This document shows positions 7,676 through 19,035 of a DNA stretch of 19,035 nucleotides, one piece after another. How positions within the stretch are numbered: the stretch's first letter is position 1; each line of letters begins with the position of its first letter. Below the pieces are notes generated by a model. It was not told the origin of the DNA. It made no database searches and saw only the letters and a list, made by a program, of their open reading frames with translations. A program made the position numbers and the translations under genes. The stretch comes from QHWK01 sp035315685. GTDB taxonomy: Bacteria > Acidobacteriota > Vicinamibacteria > Vicinamibacterales > CAVVIG01. The DNA lies in contig DATFXR010000079.1 in assembly GCA_035315685.1 (NCBI GenBank), forward strand, positions 1 to 19,035, read 5' to 3'.

Positions 7676-7831
7676 ATGGCAGACAAGCGCAATCGCGATC
7701 GCGAGAACGAGGAAATGGGCCAGATCAACCCTGACGACGTCGTGGACTCGGCAGACGAAGACGAGGAATTCGAGGACCTCGACGAGGGCGACACCGAGAA
7801 CGAGGAAGACGACGGTGACCAGGGAGCGTAA
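7676..7831 (+). CDS. Very acidic 51-aa protein
   Basis: ATG 7676 has an excellent ribosome-binding site (CGAGGAGGCGCC just upstream). The product starts with a basic/polar stretch (MADKRNRDRENEEMG) and turns into an Asp/Glu run; 24 of 51 residues are acidic and there is no predicted hydrophobic core, so it is probably disordered. I recall similar short acidic proteins with an Arg/Asn-rich head from Acidobacteriota, without a known function. The composition resembles a nucleic-acid-mimicking or chaperone-like acidic protein, but this is speculation. It is distinct in codon choice from the GC-rich flanks only because GAC/GAG codons dominate. Confidence 0.6.
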   Translation: MADKRNRDRENEEMGQINPDDVVDSADEDEEFEDLDEGDTENEEDDGDQGA

Positions 7832-7835
7832 CGCG

Positions 7836-7973
7836 ATGATACGGCCATCGGAAAACAACACCGACGCGGACGCGGAGGGCACCACAGCCGACGTAGGAAG
7901 CGAGGGCGGATCGCCGGGTGACGTCGAGCTGCGTTGCAAGCACGGTCCAGGCAACGGGCGGCGAGGCGGATGA
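7836..7973 (+). CDS. Possible 45-aa small protein
   Basis: An ATG five bases after the acidic-protein stop begins a 45-codon frame rich in Gly, Glu and Asp (MIRPSENNTDADAEGTTADV...). GGGAG lies about nine bases upstream, inside the end of the preceding gene, which would allow coupled translation. The composition is low-complexity and there is no recognisable motif, so it may be a chance frame. Confidence 0.25.
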   Translation: MIRPSENNTDADAEGTTADVGSEGGSPGDVELRCKHGPGNGRRGG

Positions 7974-8051
7974 GACGTGGCGACCGACCGATAATGCCGT
8001 CGAACCGATCCACCGTGACGAGACCGGGGAAGGGCAGCGGAGCCCCTGACG

Positions 8052-10280
8052 TCAGCGGGCGCCCGCCCGGTCGGCGTAACGTGTCACGCGCGACAGGTCG
8101 ACGCCCTTCGACGTCCGCAGCGGCTTCCAGAGATCGCCGACCGATTCGAATCGCGACGGAGCAGTCTGGATCGTGAACGCTTTACGATCGAGTCCTTCGT
8201 CGATCTCCGTCCACGAGACCGGCGTGGACACACCGGCGTACTCGCTGGCGCGCGCACTGTAAGCCGTCGCGAGCGTCTTGCCGAGAATGTTCTGCAGGCA
8301 ATCGATGTAGACGCGCTTGCCGCGCGCGCGAACCGCTCGCTCGATCGTCGCGACCCTCGGATGTTTGTGGGCGACGACCGTCGCGACGATCTGACAGAAG
8401 AGCAGTCCGGCGTCGTACGGCGTTCCCTCGGGGAGCGGAACGTAGATGTGCAGGCCGTCGGATCCGGATGTTTTCGCGACGGCTTGCGCGCCCAGCAGCT
8501 CGAGCTCGTCGCGAATCCAGCGTGCGACATCAAGCGCACGCTCGAACGGCACGCCGTCTGACGGATCGAGATCGAAGGCCGCGTAGTCGGCGGACTCCGG
8601 GTGCTGCACGCGCGAGAACCACGGATCCTGCGAAATCGCTGCGAGCTGCGTCATGTACAGCAGTGCCTTCAACGTCCCGCCGATGATCTGCGGCCGCTTC
8701 TCGACGCCGCTGACGACGTGCGTGCGGACGCCGGAGGGAACCTCCGGCGCGCGGTGCTGGTAGAACGGCGGTCCGCCGACGCCATTCGGGAACCGTTTCA
8801 TGACCAGCGGCCGATCGGCCACCGCCGGCAGGACGAACGGCGCGACCCGCGTGTAGTAACGCAACAGATCGCCTTTCGTCAGCTTCAGCTTCGGCCAGAA
8901 TGGCTTCGACAGGTTCGTGACCTTCAGCTGATCACCATCAGGCAATGCGATCGTCCCGTCGTGGCGCGCCTTCTCGAGCTCGGACAGCTGATCGACAATG
9001 GCGGCCAACGCCGCGCGGTCCACCGCAACCGCGGAAACCGCGGAGTTCGCGCGATCCACGGTAACCGCAGAGACCGCGGAGTTCGGTGAGGTCTCTCTTG
9101 TACGGACACCCGTTTCGCCAGGACGAGAACGAGAACCGGAAAAACCTGAAGAACCTGAACCCCGAACCCCGACCCCCGAACCCAGAACGCGTCCCGTTTC
9201 TTCCCGCCGAACGTCCGTCGGCTTCTTGTCGTCACGCAGTCCGAGGTAGACGGGATGGCGAAGCTTGGCGTCGGCCGTCCACTCGGTGAATCGGACCTGT
9301 GCGACCAGCTCCGGACGAACCCAGTGCGGCCGTTCATTGGTCTTCGGGCGGTTCCGGAACGGGCATTCGTTGGTCTCGAGCGGCGTCAGCAGCTTCATCA
9401 CGCGCGCGAGCTCCTTCTCGTTGAAGCCGGTGCCGCTGTGTCCGATGTAGACGAGATCGCTCCCGTCGTACACGCCGAGCAGCAGCGCGCCGAAATACGA
9501 TCGCGCGTTCCGCGGCTCGGTCCACCCGCCAATCACGAACTCCTGCTGTCGGACGAGCTTGACCTTCCTCCAGTCGGGCGTGCGCTTGCCCGACTTGTAG
9601 AGCGAATCGGCGTGCTTCGCGATCAATCCTTCCCAGCCGCGCTGCAGCGCTTCGTCGTAGAGCGCCTGGCCCTCGCCGCGCACCTGGCGACTGATGCGCA
9701 GCATCGGTGTCGCCGTTTTCTTGAACAGCTTCTCGAGCGCGGCGCGGCGCTCGGTCAGCGGGCGGCCGCGATAATCGGCCTTGCCGTCGCGGAGGATGTC
9801 GAATGCGATGAGCGCGACACGACCACCTGGGTCGGGAACCGTTTCGGGGTCTGATACGGGGTCGGGAAGGGTTTTCGCGTGTTGCAGCGATTTCGTAGCG
9901 GGTTTGCCCGCGGATGCCGGCGGCGAAAACCCTTCCCGACCCCCTGTGGATCGTCGAAACGGTTCCCGACCCCCCAGGTGGATGCGACCCTGCAGATTCT
10001 GGAATCCGGTCGGCTCGCCCCGTTCGTCGAGCGCGACGATCTCGCCGTCGAGGACCAGCGGCTCCGTGCGCGGGCGCGCCCACTTCTGCAGTGCCGCCGC
10101 AATTTCGGGAAACTGCCGTGTCTTCTCGTTCCCGAGCCGGGACCACAAGCGGACCGCGCCCTTTGGCGCGATCTCGACGATGGCGCGGATGCCGTCGTAT
10201 TTCGGTTCGTAGACGAGATGAGGATCGTCGAGCGGCGCGTCACCGGGTGACGCGAGCATCGGCTGGAGGATGTCGTTCAT
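8052..10280 (-). CDS. ligD: ATP-dependent DNA ligase LigD (ligase + polymerase, non-homologous end joining)
   Basis: A 742-aa enzyme that fills and seals double-strand breaks with Ku. The ligase domain comes first: nucleotidyl-acceptor K27 in EPKYDGIRA, LDGEIVALDE, then EGLIAK and WRKVKL (motifs IV and V). An OB-fold follows, up to about residue 345 (YIGHSGTGFNEKEL, VRFTEWTADAKLRHP). The polymerase/primase domain fills the C-terminus from about 440: FWPKLKLTKGDLLRYY, the metal-binding FDLDPSD, SGSDGLHIY and the IDCLQN segment. No 3'-phosphoesterase domain is visible. Two stretches look inserted: about 50 residues in the ligase domain (near 100-152, encoded by an inverted repeat) and a low-complexity interdomain linker (about 360-425). 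No ribosome-binding site precedes the ATG; the leader is repeat DNA. It lies 81 nt after ku in the same direction. Confidence 0.94.
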   Translation of the reverse strand: MNDILQPMLASPGDAPLDDPHLVYEPKYDGIRAIVEIAPKGAVRLWSRLGNEKTRQFPEIAAALQKWARPRTEPLVLDGEIVALDERGEPTGFQNLQGRIHLGGREPFRRSTGGREGFSPPASAGKPATKSLQHAKTLPDPVSDPETVPDPGGRVALIAFDILRDGKADYRGRPLTERRAALEKLFKKTATPMLRISRQVRGEGQALYDEALQRGWEGLIAKHADSLYKSGKRTPDWRKVKLVRQQEFVIGGWTEPRNARSYFGALLLGVYDGSDLVYIGHSGTGFNEKELARVMKLLTPLETNECPFRNRPKTNERPHWVRPELVAQVRFTEWTADAKLRHPVYLGLRDDKKPTDVRREETGRVLGSGVGVRGSGSSGFSGSRSRPGETGVRTRETSPNSAVSAVTVDRANSAVSAVAVDRAALAAIVDQLSELEKARHDGTIALPDGDQLKVTNLSKPFWPKLKLTKGDLLRYYTRVAPFVLPAVADRPLVMKRFPNGVGGPPFYQHRAPEVPSGVRTHVVSGVEKRPQIIGGTLKALLYMTQLAAISQDPWFSRVQHPESADYAAFDLDPSDGVPFERALDVARWIRDELELLGAQAVAKTSGSDGLHIYVPLPEGTPYDAGLLFCQIVATVVAHKHPRVATIERAVRARGKRVYIDCLQNILGKTLATAYSARASEYAGVSTPVSWTEIDEGLDRKAFTIQTAPSRFESVGDLWKPLRTSKGVDLSRVTRYADRAGAR
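9013..9084. repeat. 36-bp tandem duplication inside ligD
   Basis: Two adjacent 36-nt units, 9013-9048 and 9049-9084, match at 31 of 36 positions. On the coding strand they encode NSAVSAVTVDRA and NSAVSAVAVDRA. The duplication keeps the frame and lies in the linker between ligase and polymerase domains. Confidence 0.85.
9121..9195. repeat. Heptamer-periodic tract inside ligD
   Basis: Degenerate 7-bp units run through this stretch; the clearest are GAACCCC, GAACCCC, GACCCCC, GAACCCA and GAACGCG at about 9157-9191. On the coding strand this gives the Gly/Ser-rich linker VLGSGVGVRGSGSSGFSGSR. It adjoins the 36-bp tandem repeat. Confidence 0.75.
9824..9980. repeat. 157-bp inverted-repeat element in the ligD ligase domain
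   Basis: The left arm 9824-9878 and right arm 9923-9980 are reverse complements except for a diverged stretch of about 13 nt in the middle of each and three extra bases in the right arm. Outer arms share CACCTGG and GTCGGGAACCGTTTCG; inner arms share GGGGTCGGGAAGGGTTTTCGC. The spacer is 44 nt. It adds about 52 in-frame codons between the ligase motifs LDGEIVALDE and VALIAFDILRDG. The compact palindromic design resembles a REP/MITE-like dispersed element. Confidence 0.85.
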
Positions 10281-10284
10281 GAAG

Positions 10285-10357
10285 AGGGGCTTGGGGCTGG
10301 CGGCTAGCCGAAAACAGGAACCGTTGTCGAATGCAGCTAGACCCGAGCCCTAGCCAC
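10285..10357. repeat. Heptamer-periodic leader between ku and ligD
   Basis: On the minus strand GCTAGCC GCCAGCC CCAAGCC CC ends four bases before the ligD ATG; on the plus strand the far side reads AGCTAGA CCCGAGC CCTAGCC. Between them CCGAAAACAGGAACCGTT recalls the arm sequences of the inverted-repeat element inside ligD. Almost the whole ku-ligD gap is repeat-like. Confidence 0.55.
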
Positions 10358-10361
10358 CGCA

Positions 10362-11240
10362 TTATGCAGCAGGCTTTGCTCGCTTGCGGGTCCCGCTGCG
10401 TTTGGCGGCGCCGCGGGCTTTCGTGCGCGCCTTCGCAGCGCCTGACCCGGCACTCGGTCGAGCGCCGCCTCCGCTTTGCGCGAGGCTGCGGCGGAGGCGC
10501 TCCATCAAATCGACGACTTCCGCCTGTCGCGGCTCCGCGGCCGCCTCGAGCTCGACTCTCTTGCCCTTCATCTTGCCCTGGATGATCCGCATCAGGTTCT
10601 CGCGGTACTGATCGGTGTATTTGGCAGGGTCCCAATCAGCGGCGAGGCTGTTCACGAGCGCCTTCGCCATGTCGAGCTCCGGTTTGCGGATGCCTGTGGC
10701 GGCAGGGAAGTCGAACTGCGCCACGTCCACGAGCTCGTCGGCGAAGCGCATCACCGACAGCACAATCGCGTTCTCGATCGCTTCCACGGCGGCGAGATGT
10801 TGCGCGTCACGGAGGATGAACTTCGCGATCCCGATGCGGCCCGACTCGCGGATCGCCTCGCGCAGCAGTGCATACGCGCGCTCACCGCCCCTGGCGGGCA
10901 CGAGATAGTACGGTGTCTCGAAGAATCGATCGTCGATCTCCTCTGCCTTGACGAAATCGATGATGTCGACGGTGCGCGTTTTCTCGACCGCCGCCGCCTG
11001 AAAATCCTCTTTCGTCAGGACGACGAAATGCCCTTTGGCATATTCGTAGCCCTTGACGAGATCTTCCCAGGCGACGGGGCGTCCGTCGCGCACACACACA
11101 CGTTCGAACCTCACCGGCGACTTGTCCTTCGCATGCAGCAGGCGGAACTTGGGCCGGTGATCCCGGACGGCCGTATGGAGCTCGATCGGGATGTTCACCA
11201 GCCCGAACGAAATCGATCCCTTCCACAGCGCTCTCGGCAT
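10362..11240 (-). CDS. ku: Ku homologue, DNA-end-binding protein for non-homologous end joining
   Basis: A 292-aa bacterial Ku that should form a ring-shaped homodimer around DNA ends and recruit LigD. The whole Ku core is present: the typical start RALWKGSISFGLVNIPIELH, the central YEYAKGHFVVLTKEDF and IIDFVKAEEIDDRFFETPYY, and the end of the core ALVNSLAADWDPAKYTDQYR. After about residue 245 comes a basic Ala/Lys/Arg-rich tail (ARTKARGAAKRSGTRKRAKP), the kind of extension that adds DNA contacts in some bacterial Ku proteins. The ATG lacks a clear ribosome-binding site, and a heptamer tract ends about 18 nt upstream. ligD follows 81 nt downstream on the same strand. Confidence 0.95.
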   Translation of the reverse strand: MPRALWKGSISFGLVNIPIELHTAVRDHRPKFRLLHAKDKSPVRFERVCVRDGRPVAWEDLVKGYEYAKGHFVVLTKEDFQAAAVEKTRTVDIIDFVKAEEIDDRFFETPYYLVPARGGERAYALLREAIRESGRIGIAKFILRDAQHLAAVEAIENAIVLSVMRFADELVDVAQFDFPAATGIRKPELDMAKALVNSLAADWDPAKYTDQYRENLMRIIQGKMKGKRVELEAAAEPRQAEVVDLMERLRRSLAQSGGGARPSAGSGAAKARTKARGAAKRSGTRKRAKPAA

Positions 11241-11258
11241 CGGCGGGCTTCGTAGAGA

Positions 11259-11344
11259 TTCTAGGTTCTCGGTTCCAGGGTTCTCAGCTTCTTGGTTCCT
11301 GGTTCACGCATTCTTAATTCTTAATTCCAAATTCTTAATTTCTC
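11259..11344. repeat. Heptamer-periodic tract upstream of ku
   Basis: Plus-strand units run almost unbroken at 7-bp spacing, with a few 8-bp slips: TTCTAGG, TTCTCGG, TTCCAGG, TTCTCAG, TTCTTGG, TTCCTGG, then TTCTTAA, TTCTTAA, TTCCAAA, TTCTTAA. The unit changes from GC-rich to AT-rich along the tract. Its right end overlaps the last codons of the DUF2934 gene and supplies that gene's TAA stop (11335-11337). Confidence 0.85.
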
Positions 11345-11706
11345 TGTCCCCGCAACTCCCGCTCGGCCTCGAGCCAGTCCTCGAAGTCGGTACCCTGGGC
11401 GCCGCCTCGCTCCAGGTAGCGGTGATAAGCGCGCATCCGGATGTCCTGTTCAGTCGGTTCCGATCCCATCGACATCGATTCCAGCGGGGCGTCGTCTCCT
11501 GCCTCGCTCGGGATGCCGGTCGAGTTGTTCTCGCGGGTTTCCTGCCCTTCGTTTTCCTGCCCTTCAACGCGTGGGTCTGCCGCGATCGTGTCGGCTTGCA
11601 CCGCCGACGGTGCCGCGCTCGCGCGCTGGCGCCGCGGCTTCGGTTGAGCTGGTGCGGGAACCGCACCGGAATCATCTGCAGAGGATCGAGGCGTTCGTTT
11701 GGCCAT
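11335..11706 (-). CDS. DUF2934 protein with disordered N-terminus
   Basis: A 123-aa protein starting at ATG 11704-11706, preceded by GGAGAGAACAGGA. A longer frame to 11790 exists but has no ribosome-binding site and would cross the hairpin region, so the short start is preferred. Residues 1-85 are low-complexity (Pro/Arg/Ala, then Glu/Gln/Asn). The C-terminus is a clear DUF2934 motif: EQDIRMRAYHRYLERGG followed by DFEDWLEAERELRG. The family is small, of unknown function, and occurs in several Gram-negative groups, often near stress or polysaccharide genes. It lies between the trehalose/maltokinase fusion and ku, same strand. Confidence 0.82.
   Translation of the reverse strand: MAKRTPRSSADDSGAVPAPAQPKPRRQRASAAPSAVQADTIAADPRVEGQENEGQETRENNSTGIPSEAGDDAPLESMSMGSEPTEQDIRMRAYHRYLERGGAQGTDFEDWLEAERELRGQRN
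11538..11567. repeat. 15-bp tandem duplication in the DUF2934 gene
   Basis: TTTCCTGCCCTTC occurs twice, 15 nt apart (11538-11552 and 11553-11567), differing only in the last two bases of each unit. It encodes the duplicated EGQEN/EGQET in the disordered region. A similar CCCTTCCTGTCCTTC occurs in the maltokinase-coding part near 12624. Confidence 0.7.
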
Positions 11707-11720
11707 TCCTGTTCTCTCCG

Positions 11721-11756
11721 AAAAAAGACGCAAGCACGTCCGTTCGACGGCGAACG
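11721..11756 (-). terminator. Possible terminator after the treS-maltokinase gene
   Basis: On the minus strand, about 36 nt after the stop at 11792, CGTTCG-CCGT-CGAACG forms a six-pair hairpin (11741-11756). It is followed by GACG-TGCTTG-CGTC and six Ts (11721-11726). Either stem is short, and the T-run directly follows only the four-pair one, so strength is doubtful. If real, it separates the glucan genes from DUF2934, ku and ligD. Confidence 0.3.
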
Positions 11757-11791
11757 TCGTCAATTCAGTCAAGTCGCCGGACTCACACAAT

Positions 11792-15213
<3,422 letters not shown>

Positions 15214-15241
<28 letters not shown>

Positions 15242-17345
15242 AGAATGTGTCCCTGCCTCATTTCCGGGTCGAAGCGCACGTAGTTCCATGCGCCGCGCCA
15301 CTCATACGTCACATCATCGATCAGATCGCGCACCGTGTAGGTCACGTCGTGTGGCGCGCCGGCCGGACCGGCGCCGGGCACGCGCAGCGAGTCGAGCGGA
15401 ACTTCGACATGGCCATGCTGCATGTGCAGCGGATCGAGATTGACGACGACGAGGATCGTGTCCGATCCGTCGGCTGTGGCCTTGCTGTAGGCGATCAGCT
15501 CCGGATTGTCGGTCGCATGAAACCGCAGCGTGCGATCGCTGTGCAGCGCCGGATGCTCGCGCCGGATCTGGTTCACGCGTGCGATCAACTCCTCGAGGTG
15601 GCCGGGTCGATTCCAGTCCCACTTGCGGAACTGATACTTCTCCGAGTCAGCATACTCCTCGGTGCCCGGTACCGCCTGCCCTTCGGCAAGCTCGAAGCCG
15701 CTGTAGATCCCGTAGCTCGCGCCGAGCGTCGCAGCCAGCAGCAGACGCGCCTGGAACGCGGGACGCCCGCCGTGCTGGAGGTAGGCGTGCAGGATGTCCG
15801 GCGTATTCGCGAACAGATTCGGGCGCAGATACTCGCGCACCTCGCTCGCGGTGAGCTCGGTGAAGTACTCGGTCAGCTCCGCCTTCGTGTTGCGCCACGT
15901 GAAGTAGGTATACGACTGCGTGAATCCCGCTTTGGCCAGATAGCGCATCGGTGCCGGCCGCGTGAAGGCCTCCGACAGGAACAGCACCTCGGGGTGCTCG
16001 GCGTGCACCTCGGCGATCAGCCATTCCCAGAAACCGAACGTCTTCGTGTGCGGGTTGTCGACGCGAAAGATCTTCACGCCGCGATCGATCCAGAAGCGCG
16101 TCACCTCGAGGAGCGCATGCCAGAGCGCCTGCCAATCGGCGCACTCGAAGTCGAACGGGTAGATGTCCTGGTACTTCTTCGGCGGATTCTCCGCGTACTT
16201 GATCGACCCGTCGGGCCGATGGCGGAACCACTCCGGATGTGCGAGCACCCACGGGTGATCAGGTGAGCACTGCCACGCGAGATCGAGCGCGATCTCGAGA
16301 CCGAGGCGCTCGGCTTCGCGGCGGAACGCGTCGAAGTCGTCGAGGGTCCCCAGGCCCGGGTCGATCGCGGTATGGCCGCCGGCGCGCGATCCGATCGCCC
16401 ACGGACTCCCTGGATCCTCGGGCGCTGCGACGAGTGCGTTGTTGCGGCCTTTCCGGAAGCTGGTGCCGATCGGATGAATCGGCGGGAGATACAGGACGTC
16501 GAAGCCCATGTCGGCGACCCGCGGAATCTCCGCGCAGGCTTCGCGGAACGTGCCGCTGCGCGTCGGGTCGGGGCCGGCGGATCGAGGGAACATCTCGTAC
16601 CACGCGCCGAAGCGCGCGCGCATGCGGTCGACCCACACCCGGAAGACCGCCGACTCGGTCGCGCGCGACCGGTCGGTGTATCTGGTCACGATGGCGGCGA
16701 GATCGCCGCCGAGCGCCGCGGCGAGGCGGTCCGCCTGAGGTGTCGATCCGATCAGCTGTTCGGCGCGGCTGAGGAGCCATCCGGCGTCGCCGGCGACCGC
16801 GCGGTTCGCCGCGTCGCGGATCAGCAGCGATCCTTCGAGCAGCTCGACGGAGACGTCCTGGCCCGCGCTCCACTTGACCCTGAGATCGCGCCGCCACGTG
16901 AGGAAGCGGTCGGGCCAGGCCACGATCTGGTACTCGTGCCAGCCGTTCTCCACCACGTCGAACTGCGCCGTCCAGCGATCGGTTCCGGGCGCGATCATCG
17001 ACATCGGCGTGTCGCGCCACTCGGTCGGGATTCGGGATTCGGGACTCGGGTTTCGCTCGGGAGTCGTGATTTGGGATTCGGGATTCGGGACCGGCCCGGG
17101 AACCAACCGCGGTTGCCGATGGCGGTCCCGCAGAACGGCCGTCAGCGCGTCGTGTCCGTCCGCGAAGATCGTCGCCGACACGTCGACTGTCTCGCCGACC
17201 GTGCGTTTGATCGGAAAGCGTCCACCGTCGATCTGAGGCTCGATGCGCTCGACGACGACGCGGCGCGTCAGGGCCGCCGGAATCTCGGTTGACTGGGTGT
17301 GTTCGTCGGGCTTCGGACGTGCCGCCAGCTGCGTCTCGTTCGCCA

Positions 17346-17346
<1 letters not shown>
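15214..17346 (-). CDS. glgE: Alpha-1,4-glucan:maltose-1-phosphate maltosyltransferase (GlgE)
   Basis: A 710-aa GH13 enzyme that extends alpha-1,4-glucans by transferring maltosyl units from maltose-1-phosphate. The ATG at 17344-17346 overlaps the glgX stop by one base (TGATG) and follows GGAGAGC, so translation is probably coupled; a longer reading to 17523 would run inside glgX and is rejected. The N-terminal beta-sandwich contains GGRFPIKRTVGETVDVSATI and WHEYQIVAWPDRFLTWRRDL. The catalytic barrel carries the family motifs DVLYLPPIHPIG, nucleophile D430 in FRVDNPHTK and acid/base E459 in FLSEAFTRP, with FTQSYTYFTWR after it. The C-terminal sheet domain ends the chain. Residues about 85-108 (PNPESQITTPERNPSPESR) are low-complexity and encoded by a heptamer repeat, not expected in GlgE. 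Confidence 0.95.
17023..17092. repeat. Heptamer-periodic tract inside glgE
   Basis: GGGATTC units repeat at 7-bp spacing on the plus strand (GGGATTC GGGATTC GGGACTC GGGTTTC, a break, GGGAGTC, GTGATTT, GGGATTC GGGATTC GGGACC). It is read in frame in glgE as a Pro/Glu/Ser-rich loop in the N-terminal domain. Since three heptamers are 21 bp, such a tract adds seven-residue periods. Confidence 0.8.

Positions 17347-19035
<1,689 letters not shown>

Noticed and set aside
9013..9200. CRISPR-like array in the repeat-rich ligD linker
   Set aside because: Only two 36-nt units, directly adjacent with no spacers, and read as protein in frame; no cas genes.
11707..11790. Longer start for the DUF2934 protein at 11790
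   Set aside because: No ribosome-binding site, and it would begin inside the hairpin region just after the treS-maltokinase stop; ATG 11706 has GGAG upstream.
15247..16266. Plus-strand open frame of 339 codons opposite glgE
   Set aside because: Antisense shadow; no recognisable motif, and glgE itself is certain.

Overview
The window is high-GC bacterial DNA. It most resembles an Acidobacteriota genome, possibly the Vicinamibacteria. That placement is inferred from three things: an ADOP-type orphan ABC permease, a DUF2934 protein, and heptameric dispersed repeats that enter coding sequence. No rRNA or other taxonomic marker is present.

Left part (1-2606): an ADOP-family permease on the minus strand runs off the left edge. 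It has a TTG start at 1669 and no stop codon inside the window. To its right, about 1860-2530 on the plus strand is gene debris. A TcmP-like gene, broken across three frames, runs in frame into the C-terminal tail of a serine recombinase. That tail reads into a tRNA-Lys gene lying antisense to it. This looks like the scar of an integrated element at a tRNA. Base composition here looks less GC-rich than further right (by eye, not computed).

Housekeeping part (2531-7520): tRNA-Lys(CTT) and tRNA-Arg(TCG) on the minus strand; an exported M24B Xaa-Pro aminopeptidase (minus); tRNA-Arg(CCG) (plus, divergent from the peptidase); an AraC-type regulator followed closely by a four-helix membrane protein; and a large MscS-type mechanosensitive channel. 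The 220 nt between the tRNA-Lys and tRNA-Arg(TCG) hold no gene, only a weak -10 candidate. A very acidic 51-aa protein (7676-7831) and a doubtful 45-aa ORF fill the gap before the next block.

Right part (8052-19035), all minus strand and transcribed right to left: glgX (N-terminus beyond the edge), glgE, a treS-maltokinase fusion, a DUF2934 protein, ku, ligD. The first three form a tight cluster (1-nt overlap glgX/glgE, about 28-nt overlap glgE/treS) for alpha-glucan metabolism by the trehalose -> maltose -> maltose-1-phosphate -> glucan (GlgE) route plus debranching. Ku and LigD make a two-component non-homologous end-joining system. LigD here is ligase then polymerase, with no recognisable phosphoesterase domain. 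Both modules are usually linked to stress or stationary phase, so co-expression is possible but not shown.

The most unusual signal is repetitive DNA entering this right-hand block. Tracts with 7-bp periodicity lie in the ku leader (also supplying the DUF2934 stop codon), in the ligD leader, inside ligD and inside glgE. A 157-bp inverted-repeat element sits in frame within the ligD ligase domain, and a 36-bp tandem duplication lies in the ligD interdomain linker.
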